The notes under the pieces are model-generated. The model saw nothing but the letters and a program-made list of their open reading frames with translations, was not told where the DNA came from and ran no database searches. The position numbers and the translations under genes were made by a program. Below are positions 37,573-48,900 of a stretch of 64,000 nucleotides of DNA, piece by piece (the stretch's first letter is position 1; each line of letters starts with the position of its first letter). This DNA comes from Nissolia schottii (taxonomy: Eukaryota > Streptophyta > Magnoliopsida > Fabales > Fabaceae). The DNA lies in assembly GCA_003254905.1 (NCBI GenBank), contig QANU01005108.1:124001-188000 (forward strand), written 5' to 3'.

Positions 37573-38368
37573 ATTTTGTCACTTTTATTGCTTTAAATCA
37601 TTAAACGTATAACTTTTACTTCACTTTTTTTTTTACAACATCTAAAACATATTTAAGTTTTAAAAAGTATAATTTATCACTTTTAAATAAACTTTTTAAC
37701 TATATTAGTAACTCTAATTTAAGATAAAGTGCAATATTAATAAACCTAAAACGGTGGAATGCAGTTTTGGATATCCAATTTAAAGTTGAGTATAATATTA
37801 ATAAATTTTAGAGGGGTGTCATTGCATTTTACCCTACTTTAGACGTACCATATATCAAACAAAATATACGAGAGACCATGTCTTCAAAAGAAAATGTGTT
37901 GGAATCTTTTAGATGAATAAAATTATCGAAAGCTTGCAACGTGAGTTGTGATCAAGTCTCTGATCGTTCACGTGGGCACGTAACCAATTGGTAGAGTTGT
38001 TCCAAATAACATTTATAGATGACATGACAAATGCAAAATTTGAATCAATTATTGAGCAAGGCGATAACATTTTCTATTGCTTTCAACATAAATAATATAA
38101 AATAAAATAAAGATGTTTTATAGTGTAGCATGCTGGTTGAATTGAAATACCATTTGTAGCTTAGGATAGTACTAAACTCAGAACTGGCAACATATTTCAA
38201 GAGCATCTCCATACAATCAATCTAGAGGGAAAAAAAACATCAATGCCGAAAGGCTTATTCAGTTGTGTGGTAATGTCCAAAGGTTGTCATGGTTGGAGAC
38301 AGAACAAAAGTGGGCATCTACTATCTAATCATACTGGCCACTCTTTGCTGCTTTAATAAATAGTAGTG
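37075..38368. other. Intergenic stretch with a long AT microsatellite
   Basis: (TA)n runs from about 37527 to 37569. Apart from this no gene or bounded element was recognised. Confidence 0.6.
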
Positions 38369-38369
38369 T

Positions 38370-38576
38370 TATTTGTATACTAATTTTAGGATAAACATTA
38401 AATTTCTTTTCTCATACATGTTATGAAGGTTGATACTCACATTATAGCTAACCTTAGTGTAAATATCAAACATCTCATCTAACACCCATTATAAAACTCA
38501 CTCACATTGTGAATGTGAATTTCATGATGTGTGTGAGAGAAGAAACTTAGTCTACACTAAAGTTGGTATACAAATA
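38370..38576. mobile_element. MITE with ends TATTTGTATAC
   Basis: Both ends read inward TATTTGTATAC followed by AATTTTAG or AACTTTAG, and arm similarity extends to about 50 bases including a TTTCT..TCTCA block. The duplication is not clear. Confidence 0.7.
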
Positions 38577-38970
38577 ATATTTTTGTTAATTGAATTTCAT
38601 ATATTTTTATTCGTAAATATTGTTACGACTTACTAGATTAATACGTTGTCACAATTTCAGAGGTGCGTCTAATAATTTTATTCTTCATAATTCAAACTAT
38701 GATCCTGCAAAATAATTTTCTAACTCCTCTTAGAGTAAAAAAAACAATATATATATATATATATAGTTTTATTCTATTTCATTCTTTTCATTAAAAACGC
38801 AATGAAAGTGAAAAACAGTAAAAAAGAAAATGTTTTAGTACAAGAGGCTTTGATTTAATGGAGTATAAAGAGGGAAAATGTACAGTCTTACCCTCCAAAC
38901 AGTTAAGTTTACCGCTGCGCCAAAATTTATACTCTAAAGTGAAAATGGGTAATAACTTACAAAAATTGAT

Positions 38971-40140
38971 GGCTTAATTATGTTTTTAGTTCCTGTACAA
39001 TTTCAAAGTTTGGTTTTAGTCCCTGTGTGAAAGTTTTAGTCGCTGCGAAAGTTAAAAGTTTGTTTTTAGTCCCTGGAGTTGCATGGGAGTTAACGACGCT
39101 AATGTAGCCGCTAATAGCGTTAATGTGGAATTGACGTGGCGTACCACGTAGGATGTCACGTGACATAACCCAAAATATTAAAATCTGACCCATACCCACC
39201 AACCTATGCCCACCCGACCTGATTTTAATTTAAAATTAAAAAAAAAATTGAAACAACTCCTTAACCCGTACCCCACCCCATCTGTATCCTCTCCTCTCTC
39301 TCTCGAGCCCNNNNNNNNNNNNNNNNNNNNNNNNNNNNNNNNNNNNNNNNNNNNNNNNNNNNNNNNNNNNNNNNNNNNNNNNNNNNNNNNNNNNNNNNNN
39401 NNNNNNNNNNNNNNNNNNNNNNNNNNNNNNNNNNNNNNNNNNNNNNNNNNNNNNNNNNNNNNNNNNNNNNNNNNNNNNNNNNNNNNNNNNNNNNNNNNNN
39501 NNNNNNNNNNNNNNNNNNNNNNNNNNNNNNNNNNNNNNNNNNNNNNNNNNNNNNNNNNNNNNNNNNNNNNNNNNNNNNNNNNNNNNNNNNNNNNNNNNNN
39601 NNNNNNNNNNNNNNNNNNNNNNNNNNNNNNNNNNNNNNNNNNNNNNNNNNNNNNNNNNNNNNNNNNNNNNNNNNNNNNNNNNNNNNNNNNNNNNNNNNNN
39701 NNNNNNNNNNNNNNNNNNNNNNNNNNNNNNNNNNNNNNNNNNNNNNNNNNNNNNNNNNNNNNNNNNNNNNNNNNNNNNNNNNNNNNNNNNNNNNNNNNNN
39801 NNNNNNNNNNNNNNNNNNNNNNNNNNNNNNNNNNNNNNNNNNNNNNNNNNNNNNNNNNNNNNNNNNNNNNNNNNNNNNNNNNNNNNNNNNNNNNNNNNNN
39901 NNNNNNNNNNNNNNNNNNNNNNNNNNNNNNNNNNNNNNNNNNNNNNNNNNNNNNNNNNNNNNNNNNNNNNNNNNNNNNNNNNNNNNNNNNNNNNNNNNNN
40001 NNNNNNNNNNNNNNNNNNNNNNNNNNNNNNNNNNNNNNNNNNNNNNNNNNNNNNNNNNNNNNNNNNNNNNNNNNNNNNNNNNNNNCAGGGACTAAAACCA
40101 AACTTTGAAGTTTTACAGGGATTAAAAACATAATTAACCC
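38971..40140. mobile_element. Mutator-like element containing the assembly gap
   Basis: Ends GGCTTAATTATGTTTTTAG and, reverse-complemented, GGGTTAATTATGTTTTTAA, followed by TTTCAAAGTTTGGTTTTAG-like sequence on both arms. Flanking 9-mers AAAATTGAT (38962-38970) and AAAACTGGT (40141-40149) agree at seven of nine bases. The centre is mostly N, so coding content cannot be judged. Confidence 0.75.
39311..40085. other. Assembly gap, 775 N
   Basis: Undetermined bases. Apparent ORFs crossing them have no meaning. Confidence 1.
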
Positions 40141-40441
40141 AAAACTGGTATATCAAATGGTGAACGATGGAGCCTGCGTGAGAATTCCACACCTAAGAGC
40201 ACAACTTAATTTTTGACTGAATCTAGTTCTTATGATAAATTCCATAATTTCTTAATAATATAACATAGGCATCTGATTTGCGATTTTCTTATTTTATATT
40301 ATTCTTTTCTTTTTTCTTTTTTACTATATTCAATGTTTGGCATCTTGTACCATTTCTCTATTTAATGGCCACCAAAACTCTCAAATTTGAAGCATGTTCC
40401 ATATATCTCTCACTATACTAGTAAAACTATCCTAAGAAACA

Positions 40442-43400
40442 ATGACGAACATTGAAGTTATGATCATGCCCTTTGATGATGACGTTCATGTGGGAGATGT
40501 TGGCTATGATAGAGCCAAACAAGTGAAGGAATTTGATGAGACCAAAGCTGGTGTTAAGGGACTAGTAGACTCTGGTGTTGTGAAGGTTCCAAGGTTCCTT
40601 ATACATCCACCAGAGACATTACCGAGTTCATTTGGCGCTACCACAACAACAACATGCCTCCATATTCCTGTGATAGACTTGGCAGGATTTGAAGGGTGTC
40701 AAAGGGCTAACATGGTGAGAGAGATCCTTGAAGCATCACAAACATGGGGATTCTTCCAAATGGTCAATCATGGGGTCCCAGTTTGTGTCATGGATGACAC
40801 GTTAAAGGTGGAGTAGAAATCCTTTTTATTCCTAACATTTTTTAAGTTGACATCAGTAATATTATCTTGAGGGTTAACCTTGACACAATAATAAGGTTGT
40901 TGTCTTGCAACGACAATCTACCTGCTTGTGACGATAAGACTGCTGACATCTACCCTCTTCAAACCCATCAGATCAGAGCCTCCTGCGCTAAGTTGCCTTC
41001 TAAATCAGTTTGGTCTTAAAAAAAGAAATTTAATCAACATAGTCTTAATATTTTAAATTTTGAGGACGTAGTTTGGTTGTTTTGTTCAAATAATGAATAA
41101 CTTAATTTAGTGAGAATGAATGTTTTGGTGAATTAGGCGATTAGGGAATTCCATGAACAGGCTGAGGAGGTGAAGAAGGAGTGGTATTCGAGGGACCACA
41201 AGGTGAGGGTGAGGTACTACTGCAATGGCGACCTCTTTGTGGCCAAATCAGCAAACTGGAGGGACACCATAGCATTTGACTACCAAGATGGTCCTCTGGA
41301 TCCTGAGGCCTATCCCCCAGTATGCAGGTAGAGCATCTAATAAGACATGTATTTATGTATGTTATGTGTAATAGAAACAAAATACTAGTTAACTTTTGTT
41401 CGTGGAGCTTTCTTTAGATTGTTACAAGTAACACACAATTGCACTCACATTGCCTTTGCTTCTTCACACTTTTAGCATTTGATTATTAGAATTTAATGGA
41501 CTTGATGTGCAAGTTTGGTGACATATTGTTTTGTGGTCGACCAACGTGGTGATGTTAGGGACTAAAATGGTTCAAGTAATATTATAATAATTTTTAAATA
41601 TAAAATTAGATAATCATCCTTGTCTTTCTCCCCCTCTTCCTTTAATCTCTCTCAAACCACCATCTTCAGTCGCCGCCCTTCCCCGGTTTCCAATATCGCT
41701 GCCATCACCATCACCTCGCCTCCCCTGTTAGCATTTTCTCCACTTCCTTTATTTTAGGAGAAGTGATTTAACATGCCCCCCATTTTGTGGTCCATTTTGC
41801 CTAACCTCTCCCACGTTTTTTGCTCCTCACTCACCAAACTCTATGATGGCCAGAGTTTATAAAAAGGGTGTGTTGCTCTTCCTTTGGGTCACTGAACCTG
41901 CTGCTCTATTTTGAAACAAACACCATCAAGTTGAGAGCAAGTGAGGGTTTGGAAAACCGAAGGAACAAACGAGACTGTTTGCAGCCGAAGAGAAAAGCAA
42001 TGGCGGGAGGTTGGTTCCCTTAATTCTATTTTCGTTTCCGCATTAAGTTTTTTCTACATCCCCCGCACCTCTCTCCAATGGCTCGACCTCTCCCAGCACA
42101 TATTCGCAACCCTCACTCTGCTAGCACTCCACTGTTCGCTGACAGCGGTTCCAAGAGAGTGCGGTTCATTTACAAATTTGGGTTTCCAAACAATTTTATT
42201 AACAGGGAAGAAACGACGTCGTTGGAGGTGGGGCAACGCCAACGCCGATGGCAAGAGGAGGACAGGGAGACAGATATGGAGTAATGGAGGAGAAGAAAAT
42301 TGAATAACGATGAGGAGTAAATTAGTAAATTAAATATAAATATAAATATTATGTAATTAAATTTTTAAATATAATCTCAACTTTTGATTTATTTTTGGAT
42401 GCCTGAGATTTATGGAGGGCCATTTAAGTGGAAGCCTATTGTTATAGGGAAATAATCACTTTTTCTGTGACAAAGTTGGATTTAAAAGTTTTTAATAGTA
42501 ATTTATTTTGAATCTCAAATAAGATAATCTAAACACAAACTTTATCAATTCTTTATACAATATGCAATTTTGAGAGATGTTAGAAAAGTAACATTATTTC
42601 CTTACCTTCACTTATAATTTTTAGTCGTACACAAGTCACAACTTAAAATTTCCCAGATGACACGTGGAGCGAAAGTGGGAGATTATTTACCTTATTTGAT
42701 TAACATCACTCTTAAGACTCAATCGACTTAACTTCCTGATCAATGACACTCATAATGATTGCCAACATTATGATAAACAATAAAATAAGATAATTTAAAC
42801 ACACATCTTATCAGTTCTTTATACAATATGCAATTTTGAAAAATGTTGGAGAAGTTTTCCATATGATATGTGGAGGGAATGAGAAAGATTATTTACTTTA
42901 TTTGATTAATATCTCTCTTTAGACTCGATTTACTTAACCTCTTCATTCATGACATCCATAATGAATACAAACCTTATAATAGACAATACACCTTTAAGAA
43001 ATTTTAAGAAAATAAAGTCGCGCATTTATTTCTAGTTATCATTATAACTTTTTACCAAGTGATAATCGTTTAATTTTATTTTTATTTTTTTCCTTCAGAG
43101 AAGCAGTGAGCAAATACATGAAACACATCATCAAACTAAGGGAAACACTATCAGAATTGCTGTCAGAGGCCCTAGGGCTCAAGAAGGACTACCTTTCAAG
43201 CATAGAGTGCATGAAAAGTGAGACAATGGTTTGCCACTACTACCCACCTTGTCCTGAACCAGACATGACAATAGGAACCACAAGGCACTCAGACCCGTCA
43301 TCCCTAACTATTCTCCTGCAAGATACCATAGGTGGCCTCCAGGTTCTCCATCAAAATCAGTGGGTTGATGTAAGCCCCATGCATGGTGCATTAGTGGCAA

Positions 43401-44106
43401 ACATTGGTGACTTTATGCAGGTAACATAACCCTTGTTTCCCCCTGTACGTGTACTAATGAGAATCTGAAATTGTAATAGAAGAGTCTTTCATTTTCTTTA
43501 CAAGTTGTATTATTTGTACTCATTTTTTTTATATTGATTGTCCAATACACACTTACATAAACTTGTGGGGTCCACCTCTAAGCAATGCTTCATACACTTT
43601 TATCTAATAGTTTTCTGTTGAGTAGTGAGTTGGACAAAGAAATGAGTATAAAAATCATTTGTCGTTCTCTACCATTTGATGGAAATCCTTGATTCGATAT
43701 AACCCAAGACTGTCTATGTCAAATCATCAAGAAAATAAACAAATTAGACTCGATGGGAAAGCATACCTGAATTCTTAAATATAGAGGAGTTGATTGATAT
43801 TGTTCATTGATGTTTAGATTTATAGTTATTTGTCTTCCTCAACCAAAATCATTGTATTCCCTAATAGGGCTTGAGCACAATTCATTAGATGGGAAAGAGA
43901 CGATTTATTTGATTTTGATGTGTTAGGAACCAAAACCTTCCTTACTTATTTATACTTGGCAAGTGGTTCCCATTAAACCCTAAAGGGCCAAGAAAATTAG
44001 GCGAAGCGACTTTTACTCATTTATAGTCCAAACGTAATAAGTAGTATGACGTATTCACTTGTTTGATTTCGTTAAACATTAATGAGACTAACGTGTAGTT
44101 AATATG

Positions 44107-44144
<38 letters not shown>

Positions 44145-44981
44145 ACAAAAATAGATCAAGGAAATCAAATTTCCTTACACCATTTTGTTATTTGTATATA
44201 GAAGAATCTTCTATTTGTATATAAACATAGTATAAATAACAAGATCGTATGTTATTTATACTATTTTTATAAACTCATTGCCTAAAACATACTCACAAAA
44301 AATTGTGAGGATCACCTCTGAACAATGTATCATACACTCTTGTCCAATAACTCTCTTCAGAATAGTAAGTGAAGTAGAAAATTGAGTTAAAAAATCATTT
44401 CCCCTTCTTTGTCATTCCAATATTTATGCATAGATATTTTAAAATCAAAATTAACATGTAGTGACCGTAGTTTAAATAAATGTGTAGTTAAAATATGTCA
44501 GTGTCAAATTCACACACTAATTTCATAAACAATGTATATCCATTGTCAGTTGACGTGACATTCAACACTTATTTAGCTTAAATTCGTACTTATTCGATGT
44601 CTATGCATTATTATGTACTACAATAGCACTTTCCTCTTCTTGGTAAAGAGAGGCCTTGTGAGTAAGTGGTTGAGCACCTAGCAATTGGCATAAAGTAACT
44701 GATTCCATTGTTACTTCTCTCTTGTGTAGCTTATCACTAATGACAAGTTCAAAAGTGTCGAGCATCGAGTGCTGGCTAGAAGAGTTGGGCCAAGGGTATC
44801 AGCAGCTTGTCACATTTATCCAAGTGCAAGCCGAAGGCACAAGCCATGTGGGCCAATAGAGGAGTTCACATCCAATGGAAGCCCACCAAAATACAGGAAA
44901 ACGTCTATTAGTGAGTATCTTGGTTATTACAGGTCCAAAGGCCTTGATGGCAACAAAGCCCTCCCTTACTTTAGGCTGTAA
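40442..44981 (+). CDS. 2-oxoglutarate/Fe(II) dioxygenase, ACC-oxidase-homolog type, 4 exons
   Basis: Soluble oxygenase of the plant DOXC class. Relatives are called ACC oxidase homologs but act in specialised metabolism. The substrate here is unknown. Exons: 40442-40807, 41137-41327, 43099-43420, 44730-44981, joining in frame to 376 aa. The N-terminal domain has IPVIDLAGF and [12 protein letters not shown] (about 75-115). The catalytic domain has [14 protein letters not shown], the iron ligands H249, D251 (RHSDPS) and H305 (VEHRVL), and the 2-oxoglutarate-binding R315-x-S317 (PRVSAACH). Length is normal for the family and all key residues are present. Introns 2 (1771 bases) and 3 (1309 bases) are enlarged by repeats. 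Intron 1 has SINE remains. Confidence 0.93.
40865..41005 (+). mobile_element. Decayed Au-like SINE in intron 1 of the dioxygenase
   Basis: The segment GGGTTAACCTTGACACAATA followed by AAGGTTGTTGTCTTG matches the head of Au-type plant SINEs as I remember it, allowing C-to-T decay. AAGACTGCTGACATCTACCC and the later CTCCTGCGCTAAGTTGCC match its body. The middle part is missing. Confidence 0.5.
41760..42310 (+). other. Gene-like GC-richer insert inside dioxygenase intron 2
   Basis: A stretch of higher GC with a TATA-like TTTATAAAAA (41856-41865), a leader-like segment, then ATG at 42000 and exon-like sequence to about 42300. The frame from the ATG stops after seven codons and two other frames are open for 66-68 codons. 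It could be a captured 5' gene end. The product was not recognised. Confidence 0.35.
42518..42988. repeat. Tandem duplication in dioxygenase intron 2
   Basis: Copies at 42518-42782 and 42783-42988 share AATAAGATAAT, TTTATACAATATGCAATTTTG, GATTATTTAC and TTTGATTAA in the same order. The first copy has about 60 extra bases (42585-42650). Confidence 0.75.
43500..44415. repeat. Dispersed direct repeats in dioxygenase intron 3
   Basis: A block of about 150 bases near 43540-43675 recurs at 44285-44410, sharing ATCATACACTTTT/GTCCAATA and AAAAATCATTT words. A (TA)n microsatellite lies at about 44110-44141. Confidence 0.6.
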
Positions 44982-45280
44982 CCATGGGAGTTCTGGGTTT
45001 TAAGGGTGACTATCGACATATGAGATTTGTGAATAAGCGAGGGTTTTAGGTTCATAATTCAGGAATCAAGGACTCTGCAGTTGGAAGTGATAATGCTGCC
45101 CAAGTAATCCTCTATGTATACCCTCTGGTGGTATTGAAATTTTCATATGACATGACTGTGGTTTTCATGATTATCCTCATCTATATTTACCTTGTCTAGA
45201 GTTTACTTTTTTAATCAACAGTAGAAACTACACATGACCCAATCATGTAATAAGAATTTCATATGAAATAATCCGTCAAA

Positions 45281-45417
45281 AGAAATTCTTCTTTAGACAC
45301 AACTCTAACACCTCAAATTTGGGCATACACAATAAAAGTAAGCCCTAAGTAGTAAGACACTTTTATTGTATGTGTTTAAATTTTAGTGGTTAGATTTGTG
45401 TCTAAGAAAGAATTTCT
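45281..45417. repeat. Foldback element with 59-nt arms, 300 bp after the dioxygenase stop
   Basis: The arms 45281-45339 and 45359-45417 pair at about 48 of 59 positions without gaps around a 19-base loop. The outer ends AGAAATTCTT and the inner AATAAAAGT are perfectly matched. Either a MITE or a source of hairpin RNA if transcribed with the gene. Confidence 0.75.
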
Positions 45418-45958
45418 CGTTGTCATGTCTTTGTAGTTGGTTAAATAGAACCTCCATGCCTTCTCTATTAAGCTAACATGCGCCATGTTTTCAACTTGCT
45501 CATTATATATAGCAAACCTTACCTAGCATGTATGAAGTGTTTATGTAATGTATATAACTCAGTAAAGATCTATGCACTATGCAATACATAATGTAACATG
45601 TAATGTGGCACTACTACGATGTGTTCAACGCCTCCTATTATTTTCAATCTCAAAGTTTTAAAACAAATACTAAATCACATATACATTCCAACAAGAACAC
45701 TAGGAAAAAAAAAAAAAAAAGAGAAACAACAACAAATGGAGCCTTGACACACTATAAAGCCTATATGACAACAGCTCTCAACAAAATGTGAGGGTAAATT
45801 TTCTTTTCTTGAGCTCCTCAATCTTCCTATCCCCAAGGTTTTCTTTTTATCTTGGGGGAAAGTGGAGGAAACATGAGATTTTTTAGTATCAATTCAAAGA
45901 TCAAGAATGAGTCACAATGATCAATGAAGCAGCTTAGAAATTTCCAAGAATCAACATT
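45418..45958. other. Short convergent intergenic region
   Basis: Holds the 3' flanks of the dioxygenase (plus) and the bHLH gene (minus), which converge here. A poly-A run lies at 45705-45720. No other gene. Confidence 0.5.
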
Positions 45959-48900
45959 TCATTGTGAACATGTTGTGCTCTTGGATTGCAGTAACTGAAC
46001 AAGCGGCCACAAGATATCCAATCTGTGTAAATTTCTGTTGTTTTGGCCCTGTGAGACAGACAATTCACTCGTCAATGATATCAATCAATTGAAAGTTTAA
46101 TAGTGATAAGGTTTTTAAAATATGCCACCAATGTTCACATATAATATGCCAAATATTAAAATTTTGAGCACATTATTCTCTTAAGGAATGTACATGATTT
46201 ATAAAAATTGCTGTCAAATTCAAATTATTTATTAAAGAGATAGTTCAGAGTTCTGCTGAAACCAAAAGCTATCAATTAAGATGTAAAAAAAGTTGCCGGT
46301 TACCACGCCTTCAATTACCCTAGTTCTTTTTTATTCAACTTTAAGTGTCACTCAATGCAAAAAAAGTGTATAAAATGGACAAATACATCTAGAATTTTCC
46401 AACCATAGACCACATCTAGGTGGCTGAGCCAGGTGCAACAGTAAGAATGTTGCTGCCTTGTGTGCTAGAATTCACAAGTTCAAATCCTAGAAATACTCGG
46501 TGCTTCTAAGGGTAAGATTGTGTACATCTACCCTCCGCAGACCTCACCACGTGGGAGCCTCATACACCTAGCCGCCCTGCAAAGAACACCTTTAGGTGTA
46601 ACTTTGCAGTCTCCAAGTCTCTCAAGTATTCCATCAAGAAACAATCAATTGATGTTTTCAAACAAGAATCATCCTGACATACAATTATTTTGAAAACAAT
46701 TTTTAATTAATCATAGAACACAGAACAATGTTCTAGAAACATAATCCTACCTCAACCACAAAACATATGCACGTCTTCTCGCCATGAACTTCAGTAGCAC
46801 CCTTCAAAATTGTCAGCCCCAAGCTTCTTATGGCTTCTGCTATCTCGAGAAAATGGCTGCACTCTTCACACAGCATCTGCAGCACAAGCTATAATTAGCA
46901 TAAGAAAACTAAGCGGCCGATGTTAAAAGAATGAAGCACTATCTTCGAAGGGACCCCAACCCCTTCCCCAAAAACCTCCTTCATTCTCGTCAGGAGTTTT
47001 TCTCTCGGTCGTCTATTCATATTTCTAATCAATCATTATAAAAGAATATATAAATATATAAATAAATAAATAAATAAAATAAATAAAAATTGTGAATTTT
47101 AACAAGTATACACACCTCGACAAGCATCTGCCCATTCTTACTTAGATTCTCCACTAATATTGATCGAACTTTCAGATGGCCTCCTACCTCCATTGCCCAA
47201 CTTGAACCCTGTTGATAACTAGAGGAACCAAGACTGTCTGTTTCCATGTGATGCAACTGCATAATTGCAGTAGCATTGAATATTGGACAACGCACAATTA
47301 TGAATATATTTTAAAAAATATTCAAATTAATTTTATAGTATATCCTAATGCCATCCTTGTAAAAAAATAGCGACAGACAAATTAGTCCCTCCACAAAGAA
47401 AACACGACTCATGGTCCCTTGCCATTAAAAATATAGCACACGTTAGTCCCTCTATCGACAAACCATTCAAATTGATCCTAATAAAAAGAAATATCGGACA
47501 GAATGATCCATAATTTTTCTTTATTAGGGATCAATTTGAACGGTGTATTGATGTTTTTTAATTGTGACGAACCACGGGGCACTTTTTTTTTTCCTCATGG
47601 GACCAATTTATCTGACGGTATTTTTGATAGGGATGGGTCTACTCTTAATTTTAATTTCATACAACGATGCCATATAATTAAATCCAGCATAAATCTCTAC
47701 TTAACCAATACAAATGCTGAAGACATTCTTAGCACGTCATGTTCGAACTAGTTTCAGAAGCTACAGGAAAATTATATTGCTATGGAATTCCTGGTTAATG
47801 TGGCCACGAACCCTAAACCTCTACTGTGGTTAGGATATTCGAGAGATCACATGCTCTCCCTAGACTCTCAATTCCTAATTTCTCAAATTATGACTCATGC
47901 ATCTCTAATACTCTCTTTTACACATCTAATTCCTAACTAACTACTAATCATTATTCTAATTACTAACCATGGGCATGTAGGCATGCATATCCTGCAGTTC
48001 AAATATTAATGCCTATTACCTAATTGATGAATTATATGCCGATGATCTAGACAAAAGAATTCTCAAGTTCCATTAAACCTTACCTTTGTCTTCGTGTCAG
48101 CAATTTTATTTAGCTTGTCAGCATGCTTAGTTACACTCTGGAGGAAAAGCATGTGCTTGATTGTGCACTCAAGTAGTGAATCGATACTGCACTGTTGAAG
48201 TTATATTAACATTTTTAGCGATGTGAATACGTACTTCTCTACCATCACAAATCTAAACTAACTGAGAAAGGAAAACAGGATTAGAAAAAATAATAACATA
48301 TATTAGAGCAAGATACCTTTGCTCCATTTGGCACCAGTTCTCTCAACTCCTTAATGCGATCTTGGATCAGTTGTCTGTCTCTAGGCCTAGGCCTGCAACT
48401 TTCCCCAGGCCTAGCCCTTTTCTTGCTGTTCTTCGCTGGCTCAGAAGACCTCTCAAACTGCTCGCTACATGAACTAGGACATGTAGAAGAAAAGCCTTTT
48501 GAGGATATCGCACCACATATCCCCGGTGAACTCAAACTACGCCGTTTGTCCTCACTGACAAGAGAGGACTGATCTATTGAATAGCCTTCTGAATGAACAC
48601 TGTGCACAGAGTGAATAGAAGCTTCAAGATTCTTTCCAGACGCCATTGCAGATTGCATAGAAGTAGAATATGATACCTCACCATTAGTACCATTATTATT
48701 ATTACGGCATAAGTTGGCCACCATTGCTTCCAGAAGATGCTCCGGATGAGATTCAGAAGTCAATTGGCTACGGCTAATCTCAGCTCCCACCTCAACATTC
48801 TTAACATCTGGTTTTACCTGTGCCGCACAATCAAAATATTTACTCCCTTTCAGAAAACCCGGTCCAAGTGCTTCATGTAGCTCACAGCCAGCAGGGAACT

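Noticed and set aside
39178..40192. Three ORFs of about 300 codons on both strands
   Set aside because: They are made almost wholly of N bases in the assembly gap.
41941..42303. 120-codon ORF in dioxygenase intron 2
   Set aside because: No domain recognised and competing open frames on both strands; kept only as a possible captured segment.
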